The notes beneath the pieces are model-generated. The model was not told where the DNA came from. It worked only from the letters and a program-made list of their open reading frames with translations, and made no database searches. Of a DNA stretch of 64,000 nt, positions 42,584-51,346 are shown piece by piece (position 1 is the stretch's first letter; the number at the start of each line of letters is the position of its first letter). This DNA is from Azotimanducus sp965220185 (lineage in GTDB: Bacteria > Pseudomonadota > Gammaproteobacteria > Pseudomonadales > Azotimanducaceae): contig OZ244807.1 in the NCBI GenBank assembly GCA_965220185.1, positions 1,054,001-1,118,000 on the forward strand, given 5' to 3'. The translations under genes were made by a program, and so were the position numbers.

Positions 42584-42973
42584 CTATTCGTCCTCAGTCA
42601 TGTCTTCGTAGGCCGCAGCATCGAGCAGGTCGCTTGCCTGCATCGCCTGCTCGGGCATCAAGCGATAGAACCAGCCAGCGCCATAGGGATCTTCGTTGAC
42701 AAGCTCAGGCTTCGATTCAAGCGCCTCGTTGACCTCGGTGATGGCGCCGGTAATCGGCGCATAGACTTCGGATGCTGCCTTCACCGATTCGACAACACAG
42801 GCTTCTTCGCCCGCGACGAATTCGGCTTCGAGTTCGGGCAGCTCGACATGCACGACATCGCCGAGGGCATCCTGTGCATAGTCGCTGATGCCGACCGTCA
42901 CGCTGCCGTCGGGTTCTTCGCGCACCCATTCGTGCGTTTCGGTGTAGTAGAGATTGTCTGGTACGTCACTCAT
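42584..42973 (-). CDS. gcvH: Glycine cleavage H protein
   Basis: The 129-residue protein has the lipoylation site in VVESVKAASEVYAP and the family start YYTETHEWVREEPDGSV. It shuttles the aminomethyl group between the P, T and L proteins. It ends three bases before the TTG of gcvPA and follows gcvT by 35 bases. Confidence 0.97.
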   Translation of the reverse strand: MSDVPDNLYYTETHEWVREEPDGSVTVGISDYAQDALGDVVHVELPELEAEFVAGEEACVVESVKAASEVYAPITGAITEVNEALESKPELVNEDPYGAGWFYRLMPEQAMQASDLLDAAAYEDMTEDE

Positions 42974-43008
42974 AGTCGTGCCTCATACATTTGCCCGTGT
43001 TGTCTGAT

Positions 43009-44070
43009 TTACTTAGTGTGCGCGAGAAATCGCGGCGAAACAATACTCGCTGGTTTTGACGAACCGCGAATTATGACATGTACTATACCCTCCGCTTCGG
43101 CTGGCACGCGCGCTAAGCCAATGCTGCATCCAAGTGTTGGCGAGAAGCTTCCGCTCGTCACCACGCCTGCGCCCGTTGTCGTCTGCACTTCGGCACCGGA
43201 TCGCATTACGCCCTTGTCATCAAGGCGAATGCCCTTGAGTTCGCGCATACAGCCCGCAGCGGCGATTGCTTGCAAGCGCGCTTTACCAATGAAGTCGCGG
43301 TTTGCTGGCTGCCAAGCGATTGTCCAGCCAAGCCGAGACTCAAGTGGATGATTGGATTGATCCATATCCTGTCCATAGAGGTTGAGGCCCGCCTCAAGCC
43401 GCAAGGTATCGCGTGCGCCCAAGCCGCAGGCTTGCACCTCAAGGTTTCGCAGGCGCTGCCACAATGCCAGCGAATCCTCCGCGGGCAGCATGAATTCAAG
43501 GCCGTCCTCGCCGGTATAGCCGGTGCGGCCAACGAGCGCATCACCAGCGCGCACCACAGCGAATTTGTCAAGACTCGAAAGATCATGGCCGACGGCGATT
43601 TGCGCAAGGCGGACGGCCTCAGGTCCTTGCACTGCGAGCATCGCCAGGTCGTCTCGGAACTGCACCTTGACGGAAAAGCCAGATTGCTGTGTCGTCAACC
43701 AGTTCGCCATCTTTTCGCGCGTCGAAGCGTTGAAGACAACGCGAAAGGTCTTGCCGAGAGAATAGACCATCAAGTCATCGAGAATACCCGCCTCTTCGTT
43801 GAGCGCGAGGGTATAGAGCGCGCGCCCCGAAGCGAGCGCCGCGACATCGCCGACGAACAAGCGACGAAGGTATGCTTCCGCGTCATGTCCGCTGATATCG
43901 ACCTGCGTCATATGAGAGACGTCGAAGACGCCGGCAGCCGCGCGCACCGCCTGATGCTCGGCAATCTGAGAGCCGAAATTGATCGGCATCTCCCAGCCGG
44001 CAAAGGGCACAAACTTCGCGCCCATTGCGGCCTGAAGCTCAAAGAGCGGGGTTCGACTTAGCTCGGCCAT
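43009..44070 (-). CDS. gcvT: Aminomethyltransferase (glycine cleavage T protein)
   Basis: The 353-residue protein has FELQAAMGAKFVPFAGWEMP, GVFDVSHMTQVDISG, RTGYTGEDGLEFMLP and ARDTLRLEAGLNLYGQDMD in parts, the folate-binding T protein. It releases ammonia and makes methylene-tetrahydrofolate. Its start overlaps the end of the ubiH-like gene by 13 bases. I looked for a glycine riboswitch upstream, but coding sequence is continuous there. Confidence 0.96.
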   Translation of the reverse strand: MAELSRTPLFELQAAMGAKFVPFAGWEMPINFGSQIAEHQAVRAAAGVFDVSHMTQVDISGHDAEAYLRRLFVGDVAALASGRALYTLALNEEAGILDDLMVYSLGKTFRVVFNASTREKMANWLTTQQSGFSVKVQFRDDLAMLAVQGPEAVRLAQIAVGHDLSSLDKFAVVRAGDALVGRTGYTGEDGLEFMLPAEDSLALWQRLRNLEVQACGLGARDTLRLEAGLNLYGQDMDQSNHPLESRLGWTIAWQPANRDFIGKARLQAIAAAGCMRELKGIRLDDKGVMRSGAEVQTTTGAGVVTSGSFSPTLGCSIGLARVPAEAEGIVHVIIRGSSKPASIVSPRFLAHTK

Positions 44071-45260
44071 TTGACTTTCTCTGCCATGCGCATGAGCAGA
44101 CTATCGCCAAGCGCCTCCTTGAGCAGGAACTGCTTGACGGGGTTGAATTGATCAACGAATTGCACGCCGAGGTTCCTCAGCCAGGAAAAGATCGGGTCGT
44201 CAATGGCGTAGACTTGGCGGAAGAACGACATGGCAGCCACCATGGACTTCGAGCGCAGGCTGCGCACGCGGCTGAAGTTGCGCCAATGGTGATGAGCGCC
44301 CGGGTCGCCCGGGCGCGACTTGAGCACTTCGAGCAGGGCCTCGACATCTTCGAGACCGAGGTTGGCGCCTTGCCCAGCGAGTGGATGCAGAACGCGCGCC
44401 GAGTCTCCGAGCAGCAGCGTTCTTGATGACGGCGCGAAGCTTTCGCTGACCTGTTGCTCAAGGGATAAGCAAAAGCGATCATCGGCGGCGCGCACTTCGC
44501 CGAGGCAAGCTTCGCTCGCATCAGTCAGTTCTGCGCAAAAATCTTGTTCGTCAAGGGCCGCCCGGCGCGTCGCTTGCGCATCGGACTGCGACCACACAAT
44601 CGATACGAAGTGGCGACCATCAATAGCCTCGAGTGGCAGCAGCGCGAGCGGACCATCGTGCAGGAACCGCTGGCGGGCGGTGTTGGCATGATGTTCGCTG
44701 ACCTCGGCGACCGTCACGATGGCCGATTGCCCGGTTGCGTACACGTTTCGATCAAGATTCAAAAGGTCTCGGACACGCGAGCTTGCGCCATCAGCACCAA
44801 TCAAGAGCGAGCCTTGAACTTCGCTATCCGCATTGAGTGTGATGCTGTCTACGCCGACATTGATATCTTCAATAGGCTCACCCAAGCGCACATCGATATT
44901 GGATGCTTCGATGAGTTGCCAGAGGCGTGTCTGCAGGTTGCTCATCGATGCCATGAAACCAAGCTGCGCCGCCCCGACATCTGCGGCGTCGAAACATACT
45001 TGCGCCGTGCCGAGCTCTTCCCAAGCGAGCAGGCGCTCGAACTGCCCATGATGGTGCCAAACGCCATCGCCGAAGCCGTCAAGAAAATCCCTCCACTTGG
45101 GCGCAAGCGCGATCATGCGCGCATCAAAGCCTAGGCGCCCCCGGACTTCGCGCGGCACAGCGCGCTCAAAGAGAGCGACCGAATAGCCGATGCGTTCAAG
45201 CCCGAGCGCCGCCGCCGCACCAACGAGGCCGCCGCCGACAACGAGTATCTCAAAACGCAT
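44058..45260 (-). CDS. UbiH/UbiF-family FAD monooxygenase
   Basis: The 400-residue protein has the FAD-binding GGGLVGAAAALGL, GADGASSRVRDLL and LLGDSARVLHPLAGQGANLGLED (in parts), the signatures of ubiquinone hydroxylases. It would hydroxylate a ring carbon of a ubiquinone precursor. Which position is not clear from sequence alone (UbiH, UbiI or UbiF type). ATG 45260 overlaps the pepP stop. The pepP-ubi order is conserved in gammaproteobacteria, and here it runs on into the gcv genes. Confidence 0.88.
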   Translation of the reverse strand: MRFEILVVGGGLVGAAAALGLERIGYSVALFERAVPREVRGRLGFDARMIALAPKWRDFLDGFGDGVWHHHGQFERLLAWEELGTAQVCFDAADVGAAQLGFMASMSNLQTRLWQLIEASNIDVRLGEPIEDINVGVDSITLNADSEVQGSLLIGADGASSRVRDLLNLDRNVYATGQSAIVTVAEVSEHHANTARQRFLHDGPLALLPLEAIDGRHFVSIVWSQSDAQATRRAALDEQDFCAELTDASEACLGEVRAADDRFCLSLEQQVSESFAPSSRTLLLGDSARVLHPLAGQGANLGLEDVEALLEVLKSRPGDPGAHHHWRNFSRVRSLRSKSMVAAMSFFRQVYAIDDPIFSWLRNLGVQFVDQFNPVKQFLLKEALGDSLLMRMAEKVKWPS

Positions 45261-46557
45261 CGCCACCCGTCTCGCCCATGAGGGCCTCAATGTCAGCGAC
45301 CGTTTTGACAGCGTCCTTGGTCAGCACTTCGTGCCCTGACTCGGTGATGAGCACATCGTCCTCAATGCGAATGCCGATATTGCGGTAGCGCTCAGGCACC
45401 GATTCATCAACCATGTAGATGCCCGGCTCGACCGTGAGCACCAGGCCAGGTTCCAGCGTTCGCCAATTCTTGGCCTGCTTGCGGGCGCCGACATCGTGGA
45501 CATCGAGGCCGAGAAAGTGCGATGTGCCGTGAATGAAGTAGGGCTTGTGGGCTTCTTCTTTGATGAGGGTTTCCAAGTCGCCTGCGAGCAGCCCAAGTTC
45601 GATCAGTCCCTTGATGACTTCGCGAATGGCCGCCTGGTGCGGCGCATCGAGCGAATTGCCCGGACTGCAGGCGTCAATCGCGGCAAGCTGCGCGCTGAGG
45701 ACGATCTCATAGACTTCGCGCTGGGCTTCAGTGAAGCGACCGCTCACAGGAAAAGTGCGCGTGATGTCGGCGGCATAGTGCTGGTACTCGCAGCCGGCAT
45801 CAATGAGCACGAGGTCGCCGTCCTGCATGACCGCCGAGTTTTCGACATAGTGCAGCACGCACGCATTGGTGCCGCTGCCGACAATCGACGTGTAGGCGGG
45901 GGCGCGGGCGCCGCGCCGCATGAACTCATAGACGATCTCGGCTTCGAGCTGCCATTCGCCCATGCCGGGCTTTGCAGTTCGCATGGCGCGGTGATGGGCA
46001 TCGCTGCTGATGCGTGCCGCCTCGCGCATGAGTTCAAGTTCGTCTTCGCGTTTGATGGCGCGCATTTCATGCAGAAGCGGCCCGAGTAGGTCAAGGTGTT
46101 TCGGTGCGCGGTGCGCTTCGCGGCTCATGCGAATCTCGCCGAGAAACCCAAGCACCTGCTGCTCCGCCGCCGATTCGCCGATTTCCATGAAGAGGCGCTC
46201 CTTGTCCATCAGCAGCTTTGGCAAGCGTCGGCTGATCTGGCTCGATGGATACGCGGCGTCCACGCCAAGTCGCTCGGGTGCGGACTTCGGTCCAAGCCGC
46301 TCGCCGTCCCAGCGCTCGATAGCGGCATCTTTGGCGCGACAAAAGAGCAGGCTTTTCCGCGTTCTCACGCCGCGCTCAAGCACGAGCAGGGCTTCGGGTT
46401 CATCAAATCCAGTGAGGTAATGAAAGTCGCTGTTCTGCCGGAACACAAAGTCAGTATCGCGGCTGCGTACTCGCATGGGTGATGCGAACACCACAGCAAG
46501 GCTGTGCGGGGGCATTTTCGCAAGCAGGACGTTGCGTCGTTCGATGTAGGGAGGCAC
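45250..46557 (-). CDS. pepP: Xaa-Pro aminopeptidase P
   Basis: The 435-residue protein has the creatinase/aminopeptidase fold with metal ligands in IDAGCEYQHYAADITRTFP, HGTSHFLGLDVHDVG and LTVEPGIYM, and a final EDDVLITESG. It removes N-terminal residues before proline. It starts at GTG 46557, as an in-frame stop lies three codons upstream. A diverged, broken copy of its first 45 codons is found at 47986-48115, beyond the AlbA_2 gene. Confidence 0.95.
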   Translation of the reverse strand: MPPYIERRNVLLAKMPPHSLAVVFASPMRVRSRDTDFVFRQNSDFHYLTGFDEPEALLVLERGVRTRKSLLFCRAKDAAIERWDGERLGPKSAPERLGVDAAYPSSQISRRLPKLLMDKERLFMEIGESAAEQQVLGFLGEIRMSREAHRAPKHLDLLGPLLHEMRAIKREDELELMREAARISSDAHHRAMRTAKPGMGEWQLEAEIVYEFMRRGARAPAYTSIVGSGTNACVLHYVENSAVMQDGDLVLIDAGCEYQHYAADITRTFPVSGRFTEAQREVYEIVLSAQLAAIDACSPGNSLDAPHQAAIREVIKGLIELGLLAGDLETLIKEEAHKPYFIHGTSHFLGLDVHDVGARKQAKNWRTLEPGLVLTVEPGIYMVDESVPERYRNIGIRIEDDVLITESGHEVLTKDAVKTVADIEALMGETGGDAF

Positions 46558-46661
46558 TCGTTATAGAAGTTCCCAAAAAGGTATTATCCTACGATCATGT
46601 GCTTAGTGCTTCATCAAATCGCATTCGCTCAACGCAGGCAGCCGTATGGGCTGAAAGACAC

Positions 46662-47921
46662 ATGACCAAAACCGAGCTGCTTGAATTGATTGCGAACGGC
46701 GAGAGCTCCGGCGTGGAGTTCAAACTTGACAACATTCGCGCCGAACAGCTCGCAAAAGAAGTGGTTGCTCTCGCAAACTTCAATGGCGGACGAATTCTGC
46801 TGGGCGTGGGAGACGACGGAACGATCACCGGAATAGAGCGAGACGACGTGGAGCACTGGGTGATGGATACCGTCTTTGGGCGAACAGTGCATCCGCAGAT
46901 CCTTCCATACTACGAAGAGGTCAGGTTCGATGACGGACGCCGTGTCGCCGTCATCACCTTGACTCAGGGAAGCGCCAAACCCTATGTCGTTCGTCATAAG
47001 GATCGCGAAGAAATTTATGTGCGCGTTGGCAGCACTTCAAGGTTGGCGAAGCGAGAGCAGCAAGCAAGATTGTTCTCAGCCGGTGGAATGATTCACGCGG
47101 AGCTTCTTCCTGTTTCTGGAAGTCGATTTCAAGACCTGTGCATAGAACGGCTTAAGGATTATCTGCTGCACATCATTGGTGAGGCTAGGGTGCCTGTGCC
47201 GAGCGTCGAGGCTTGGGCAGAGCAGTTGTGCGGGCTCGGGTTTATGGCTGAACGCGAGGGTGGTCCTCCCGTATGCACGATCGCCGGATTGGTGCTTTTC
47301 GGGTTGCGCCCAAGAAGGCTGTTGCGTCAGGCCGGTGTTCGCTGGATGGCATTTGGCGGTGATGACAAGTCATACGATGCGCTTGATGATCAGGTTTTGG
47401 ATGTTCCGCTCATCGCTCGGTTCGAGCAATCTTCTGAAGACTACCGAACAATCGTAGAGATGGGATTGATTGAACGGCTTATGAATACCATGCGGCCATT
47501 CGTATCCCAAGAAGGACGTGAGTTAGACGAGAATGTTCGTCGGGAACGACGCTGGCACTATCCTTCGGAAGCAATTCGTGAGGGAGTCGTCAATTCGCTC
47601 GCACATCGCGACTGGACGCGCAACGAAGAGATTGAAGTCGTCAGTTATGCTGATCGTCTGGAGATATTAAGTCCCGGCACCCTGCCGAACACCATGACCG
47701 TAGCAAAAATGATTGCTGGGCAAAGATCGCCACGTAATTCAATCGTTGTCAGTGTTTTGCGCGACTATGGCTACGTTGAAGGGCGTGGCATGGGCGTTCG
47801 CAAGAAAATTATTCCCTTGTTGCAGCAAGCGAACGGCATCCACCCTGAATTCGAGGCAACTGAAGACTATGTGAGACTTCGCATGAGAAGGGCTAGGCCA
47901 GAAGGCGACGCATCAAGGTAG
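46662..47921 (+). CDS. AlbA_2/Schlafen-like ATP-binding protein
   Basis: The 419-residue protein has an N-terminal AlbA_2 (Schlafen-type) domain: ESSGVEFKLDNI, KEVVALANFNGGRILLGVGDDG and REEIYVRVGSTSRLAKREQ in parts. The C-terminal part has a GHKL-like region (HYPSEAIREGVVNSLAHRDW, YADRLEILSPGTLP, GRGMGVRKKIIPL) and a winged helix. Such proteins are called transcriptional regulators or ATP-dependent helicases-like, and several are in defence islands. ATG 46662 is used since the domain begins there. It is divergent from pepP and bordered by a pepP fragment. Confidence 0.82.
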   Translation: MTKTELLELIANGESSGVEFKLDNIRAEQLAKEVVALANFNGGRILLGVGDDGTITGIERDDVEHWVMDTVFGRTVHPQILPYYEEVRFDDGRRVAVITLTQGSAKPYVVRHKDREEIYVRVGSTSRLAKREQQARLFSAGGMIHAELLPVSGSRFQDLCIERLKDYLLHIIGEARVPVPSVEAWAEQLCGLGFMAEREGGPPVCTIAGLVLFGLRPRRLLRQAGVRWMAFGGDDKSYDALDDQVLDVPLIARFEQSSEDYRTIVEMGLIERLMNTMRPFVSQEGRELDENVRRERRWHYPSEAIREGVVNSLAHRDWTRNEEIEVVSYADRLEILSPGTLPNTMTVAKMIAGQRSPRNSIVVSVLRDYGYVEGRGMGVRKKIIPLLQQANGIHPEFEATEDYVRLRMRRARPEGDASR

Positions 47922-48311
47922 CGGCCAACTCGGCACATCAGTTTGATGGAGCACGAAGAGTCCACGCACCAAATTCAATATGATTTCTTGGAAGTCGCTG
48001 TTCTGTCGTTACACAAAGTCGGTGTCGCGACTGCCAATTCGCATGGGTGACGCGAACACTACAGCAAGGCCGTTCGGGGGCATTTTCGCAAGCAGGGCGT
48101 TGCGCCGGTCGGTCTAAGGGGTCACTTGATCAGTGCGGGGCAAAAAGCGCAGTATACTTGCGATTCAGCAGTTTCTAGGTGCTCGAAAAATTCAATCAGA
48201 AAATCATGTCCCACACTATCGTGACGCTCCGTTGCGCCGATAGGAAGAGACATTGATCTATTGCTCTATTGAAGAGCACTCTTCTCCACGCTCACATCAC
48301 AGGAAAGAAAA
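47922..48311. other. 390-bp intergenic stretch holding a pepP relic and SDR leader
   Basis: It contains the AGTTTGATGGAGCAC motif (47950-47964) similar to 30722, the pepP relic (47986-48115) and a leader with a TATACT box (48152 onward) that may serve the first SDR gene. No intact gene is seen. Confidence 0.5.
47986..48115 (-). pseudogene. Diverged fragment of the pepP 5' end
   Basis: On the minus strand this reads RRNALLAKMPPNGLAVVFAS, then PMRIGSRDTDFV, a stop, and RQNSDF, matching RRNVLLAKMPPHSLAVVFAS, PMRVRSRDTDFVFRQNSDF of pepP. Nucleotide identity is about 80 percent by eye, so it is not a recent copy. It probably came with a foreign pepP allele when the AlbA_2 gene was inserted, or is an old duplicate. 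Confidence 0.85.
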
Positions 48312-49145
48312 ATGAACAAAGTTGCACTAGTGACTGGCGCCTCCGCCGGAATCGGTTGGAGCATCGCCAGCTATCTCGCGGGGCAAGGGATCAAGACAGT
48401 GGCGGCGGCCAGACGGCTAGAGAAAATGGAGCCGTTGAAAGAATATGGTGTCTCTACTGTAAAGCTTGATGTTTCCGATCCGGAATCTGTTGAGCAGGGT
48501 CTTCGCGACGTTCGCGAAAATATAGGTGAGATCGATATCCTGGTGAATAACGCAGGCATCGAACTGCTCGGGCCGTTCGAGCTGATATCGATGGAGAATG
48601 GACGTCGCCTTCTGGATGTGAATTTGTTCGGTCTATTGGATATGACCAAACGATGCATCCCCTATATGCGGGAACAGCGTTGGGGGCGAATTCTCAATGT
48701 GACATCTATCGGCGGTGTCGGCTCTATGCCGTACAACGCTTGGTATCACCTATCCAAGCATGCAGTAGAAGGGTTCACCCGGTCTTTGCGACAGGAATTA
48801 GCCCCATTCGGAGTCGCTGTCGCGACTATTCGGCCTGGTTCCGTGAAGTCTGACATCTGGCAAGGTGGTGTCACAGAACTTAAGGAGTGGAACGCTGACT
48901 ATCAGGAGTCAGCTGATCATATTGCCAATCACATGTTGGAAGTCGCAAAGAAAATGGCAGCGGATCCCATTTGCATTGCGAAAGCAGTGCACAAGGCCAT
49001 TACTGACAAACGGCCGAAGCTGTCTTATGCGGCTCCAGCGCACGCGAAAATCGCACTGTTCTTGAACAAGTGGGTTTTTACCGAGAGCCATGGAAACAAG
49101 ATGGCCTGCACGGCCTCTGGATTAAGTTTTGATCCCAAAAAATGA
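48312..49145 (+). CDS. Short-chain dehydrogenase/reductase
   Basis: The 277-residue protein has the classical SDR motifs TGASAGIG (cofactor), NNAG, and catalytic Ser...Y-H-L-S-K (WYHLSKHA). AARRLEK after strand 2 suggests NADP preference. RBS AGGAAAG precedes the ATG. It is the first gene of the 48-64 kb catabolic cluster, and about half identical to the SDR at 50480-51304 with the same RRLxKM and QRWGRILNVTS blocks. Probable oxidoreductase of a hydroxy or keto intermediate. Substrate unknown. Confidence 0.88.
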   Translation: MNKVALVTGASAGIGWSIASYLAGQGIKTVAAARRLEKMEPLKEYGVSTVKLDVSDPESVEQGLRDVRENIGEIDILVNNAGIELLGPFELISMENGRRLLDVNLFGLLDMTKRCIPYMREQRWGRILNVTSIGGVGSMPYNAWYHLSKHAVEGFTRSLRQELAPFGVAVATIRPGSVKSDIWQGGVTELKEWNADYQESADHIANHMLEVAKKMAADPICIAKAVHKAITDKRPKLSYAAPAHAKIALFLNKWVFTESHGNKMACTASGLSFDPKK

Positions 49146-49157
49146 TGACTTTTGGGA
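49133..49157. terminator. Hairpin overlapping the SDR stop codon
   Basis: TCCCAAAA (49133-49140) pairs with TTTTGGGA (49150-49157). The stop codon is in the nine-base loop. It is AT-rich and has no further T-run, so it is at best a weak terminator or attenuator before the thiolase gene. Confidence 0.4.
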
Positions 49158-49208
49158 GCTGATTTCGGCCTTTTCTAGCAAGACGCCAGCCATTGGAATG
49201 AGGTAGGC

Positions 49209-50426
49209 ATGAGAGAAGCGTGGATTATTGACTTGGCGCGCTCGCCGCGAGGCATTCCCAAAGAGGGTAAGGGTTCGCTGGTTGGCATTCATCCGCAGCG
49301 CCTGCTGTCACAGATTCTGTCAGCGTTAGAGGTGCGCAATCGACTTAACAATAAAGATATCGAGCAGGCGATTATTGGCTGCAACAACCAGCAGGCAGAG
49401 CAGGGTGGCAGTATCGCGCGCATGGCGGCACTCGACGCGGGATGGTATGAGACCAGCGGATCGACGGTAGATCACTTTTGTGGTTCTGGAATGGCCGCCT
49501 CCATCATGGCTGCAACCGCCGTAATGGCTGGTGTACAGGATCTGGTTGTCTCCGGTGGTATCGAGATGCCGTCGATGAAATCCAGCTACAGGCTTGATAC
49601 CGACAGGGGCAATATGCACCTGCGTGAGATGCACCCGATCACAGGCGTTGGCATTTCTGCTGACATCATTGCCACTGAAGAAGGTTTCAGTCGCGAGGAC
49701 GTCGATCAGTATGCGGCTGCCAGCCAACAACGCGCGTGCCATGCGGTTGAGAATGGCTACTTCGAGAAAAGCCTGGTCCCCATTTTTCGCGATGATGGTA
49801 GCTTGGCGATGGACGCGGAGGAGCTCCATCGCCCAGGTACCACGGCGGAAACACTGGCAACGCTGGAACCATCATTCAAGGCAATGATGGATTACGCGAT
49901 GGATGAGCACCACAGCTTCGGCGACGTTGCTCGTATGAAGTGGCCAGCGCTTGATATCAATCACGTGCACCATGCGGGTAATTCCTCGGTGGGTGCTGAT
50001 TGCGCTTCAGGCGTGGTGATTGCTTCATCGGACTATGCCAAGACACACGACCTGAGGCCTCGCGCCAAGATTGTCTCTATGACGCATGCCGCCGGTAGCC
50101 CGGAATACAATTTGAACGAGCCCTGCGCCTGCGCCAGAAAGCTGCTCGATAGAGCCGGCATGGTGATTGGCGATATCGATCTATTCGAGGTCAATGAAGC
50201 GTTTGCCGTCGTGCCCTTGCGGTTCATGAAACACTTGGACGTCCCGCACGATAAGCTCAATGTGAATGGCGGCGCGATCGCCTTAGGTCATCCCACCGGA
50301 GCAACCGGCGGAGTCCTGTTGGGGGTGTTGCTTGACGAATTGGAGCGCCGCGATCTCAGCACCGGGCTTGTGACGATGTGCGCCGCAGGTGGGATGGCAC
50401 CGGGCATGATTATTGAACGGACGTAA
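49209..50426 (+). CDS. Acetyl-CoA acetyltransferase (thiolase)
   Basis: The 405-residue protein has the nucleophile Cys in VDHFCGSGMAAS, and the C-terminal NEAFAVVP, GHPTGATGG and CAAGGMAPG motifs of degradative thiolases. It would cleave a 3-ketoacyl-CoA at the end of a beta-oxidation round. It sits between two paralogous SDR genes on opposite strands, with other acyl-CoA enzymes within 8 kb. Confidence 0.93.
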   Translation: MREAWIIDLARSPRGIPKEGKGSLVGIHPQRLLSQILSALEVRNRLNNKDIEQAIIGCNNQQAEQGGSIARMAALDAGWYETSGSTVDHFCGSGMAASIMAATAVMAGVQDLVVSGGIEMPSMKSSYRLDTDRGNMHLREMHPITGVGISADIIATEEGFSREDVDQYAAASQQRACHAVENGYFEKSLVPIFRDDGSLAMDAEELHRPGTTAETLATLEPSFKAMMDYAMDEHHSFGDVARMKWPALDINHVHHAGNSSVGADCASGVVIASSDYAKTHDLRPRAKIVSMTHAAGSPEYNLNEPCACARKLLDRAGMVIGDIDLFEVNEAFAVVPLRFMKHLDVPHDKLNVNGGAIALGHPTGATGGVLLGVLLDELERRDLSTGLVTMCAAGGMAPGMIIERT

Positions 50427-50479
50427 TTTGAAGGAAGTTCGCTGATGAGCACATTGAGCTTGTGATGACCCTGCGATTG

Positions 50480-51304
50480 CTACATTCCCCAGGTCTTGGC
50501 AACGCGCGCGTCGCGTTCATCCTCGGTGAGTGTGCGCATTTCTTTCTGTAATCTCTCCGCTAGGAGTGCAGGCCCTATGTAGCCGACGCTAGGCGATTGC
50601 GCGGTGATCGCTTCATAGACGAGCTCTGAAATGCACGCTGGCTCACTGCCATACTGGTTGCCAAACGCTTCCAACTGATTCAGCACGCGAACGAAATCTT
50701 CCTTGTAGGGGCCTGCCCAGTCATAGCTATCTTTGTCAACAGCGAATGTGGTGTCGTAAATTTCGCTTTTGATGCTGCCGGGGCGAATGGTCGCAACGCC
50801 AATGCCGAATTGTCTCACTTCCTGTTTCAGCCCTCGACTCCAGCCTTCAAGGGCGAACTTGCCGGATTGGTAGACATTGTTGAAGGGCATGCTGACAAGG
50901 CCGCCAACGGATGTGACGTTCAGTATTCGCCCCCATCGCTGCGCCCGCATATGCGCCAGGCATTTTTGTGTCAGCTCAATCACGCCGAAGAAATTCACAT
51001 CGTAGAGGTGCCTTATTTCGTCGAGATCGGCAAATTCCGCAGGTGCCATATACATGACAGCCGCATTATTGACAAGGATATCGATGTCTCCGACATTCTC
51101 TCGAATGTCCGCGAGGGCATTGTCAATAGAATCAGAGTCGCTGACGTCCAAGGATACGGTGTAGATGCCTTCGTCCTTTAAGGCGCTCATTTTCTTAAGA
51201 CGACGGGCCGCGGCCGCGACGGTAAACCCCTTCTTGTTGAGATAGCTGGCAATGTCCCAGCCGATGCCGGCGGATGCGCCAGTAATCAACGCGATTTTAT
51301 CCAT
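50480..51304 (-). CDS. Short-chain dehydrogenase/reductase
   Basis: The 274-residue protein has TGASAGIGWDIASYL, NNAAVMYM, and catalytic YQSGK in the NVYQSGKFALEGWSRG stretch. RRLKKMSALKDEGIYTV aligns to the SDR at 48312, so the pair arose by duplication and the two flank the thiolase. Its C-terminal 50 residues are longer than in simple SDRs. It is convergent with the thiolase gene. Substrate unknown. Confidence 0.88.
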   Translation of the reverse strand: MDKIALITGASAGIGWDIASYLNKKGFTVAAAARRLKKMSALKDEGIYTVSLDVSDSDSIDNALADIRENVGDIDILVNNAAVMYMAPAEFADLDEIRHLYDVNFFGVIELTQKCLAHMRAQRWGRILNVTSVGGLVSMPFNNVYQSGKFALEGWSRGLKQEVRQFGIGVATIRPGSIKSEIYDTTFAVDKDSYDWAGPYKEDFVRVLNQLEAFGNQYGSEPACISELVYEAITAQSPSVGYIGPALLAERLQKEMRTLTEDERDARVAKTWGM

Positions 51305-51346
51305 AGTGAATGGTCTCCAAGTGATGCTTTGCTTTTAGTCAGCGGC

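Noticed and set aside
42974..44070. Glycine riboswitch before gcvT or gcvH
   Set aside because: The sequence before gcvT is coding for the ubiH-like gene, and the gcvT-gcvH gap is only 35 bases, too short for the aptamer.
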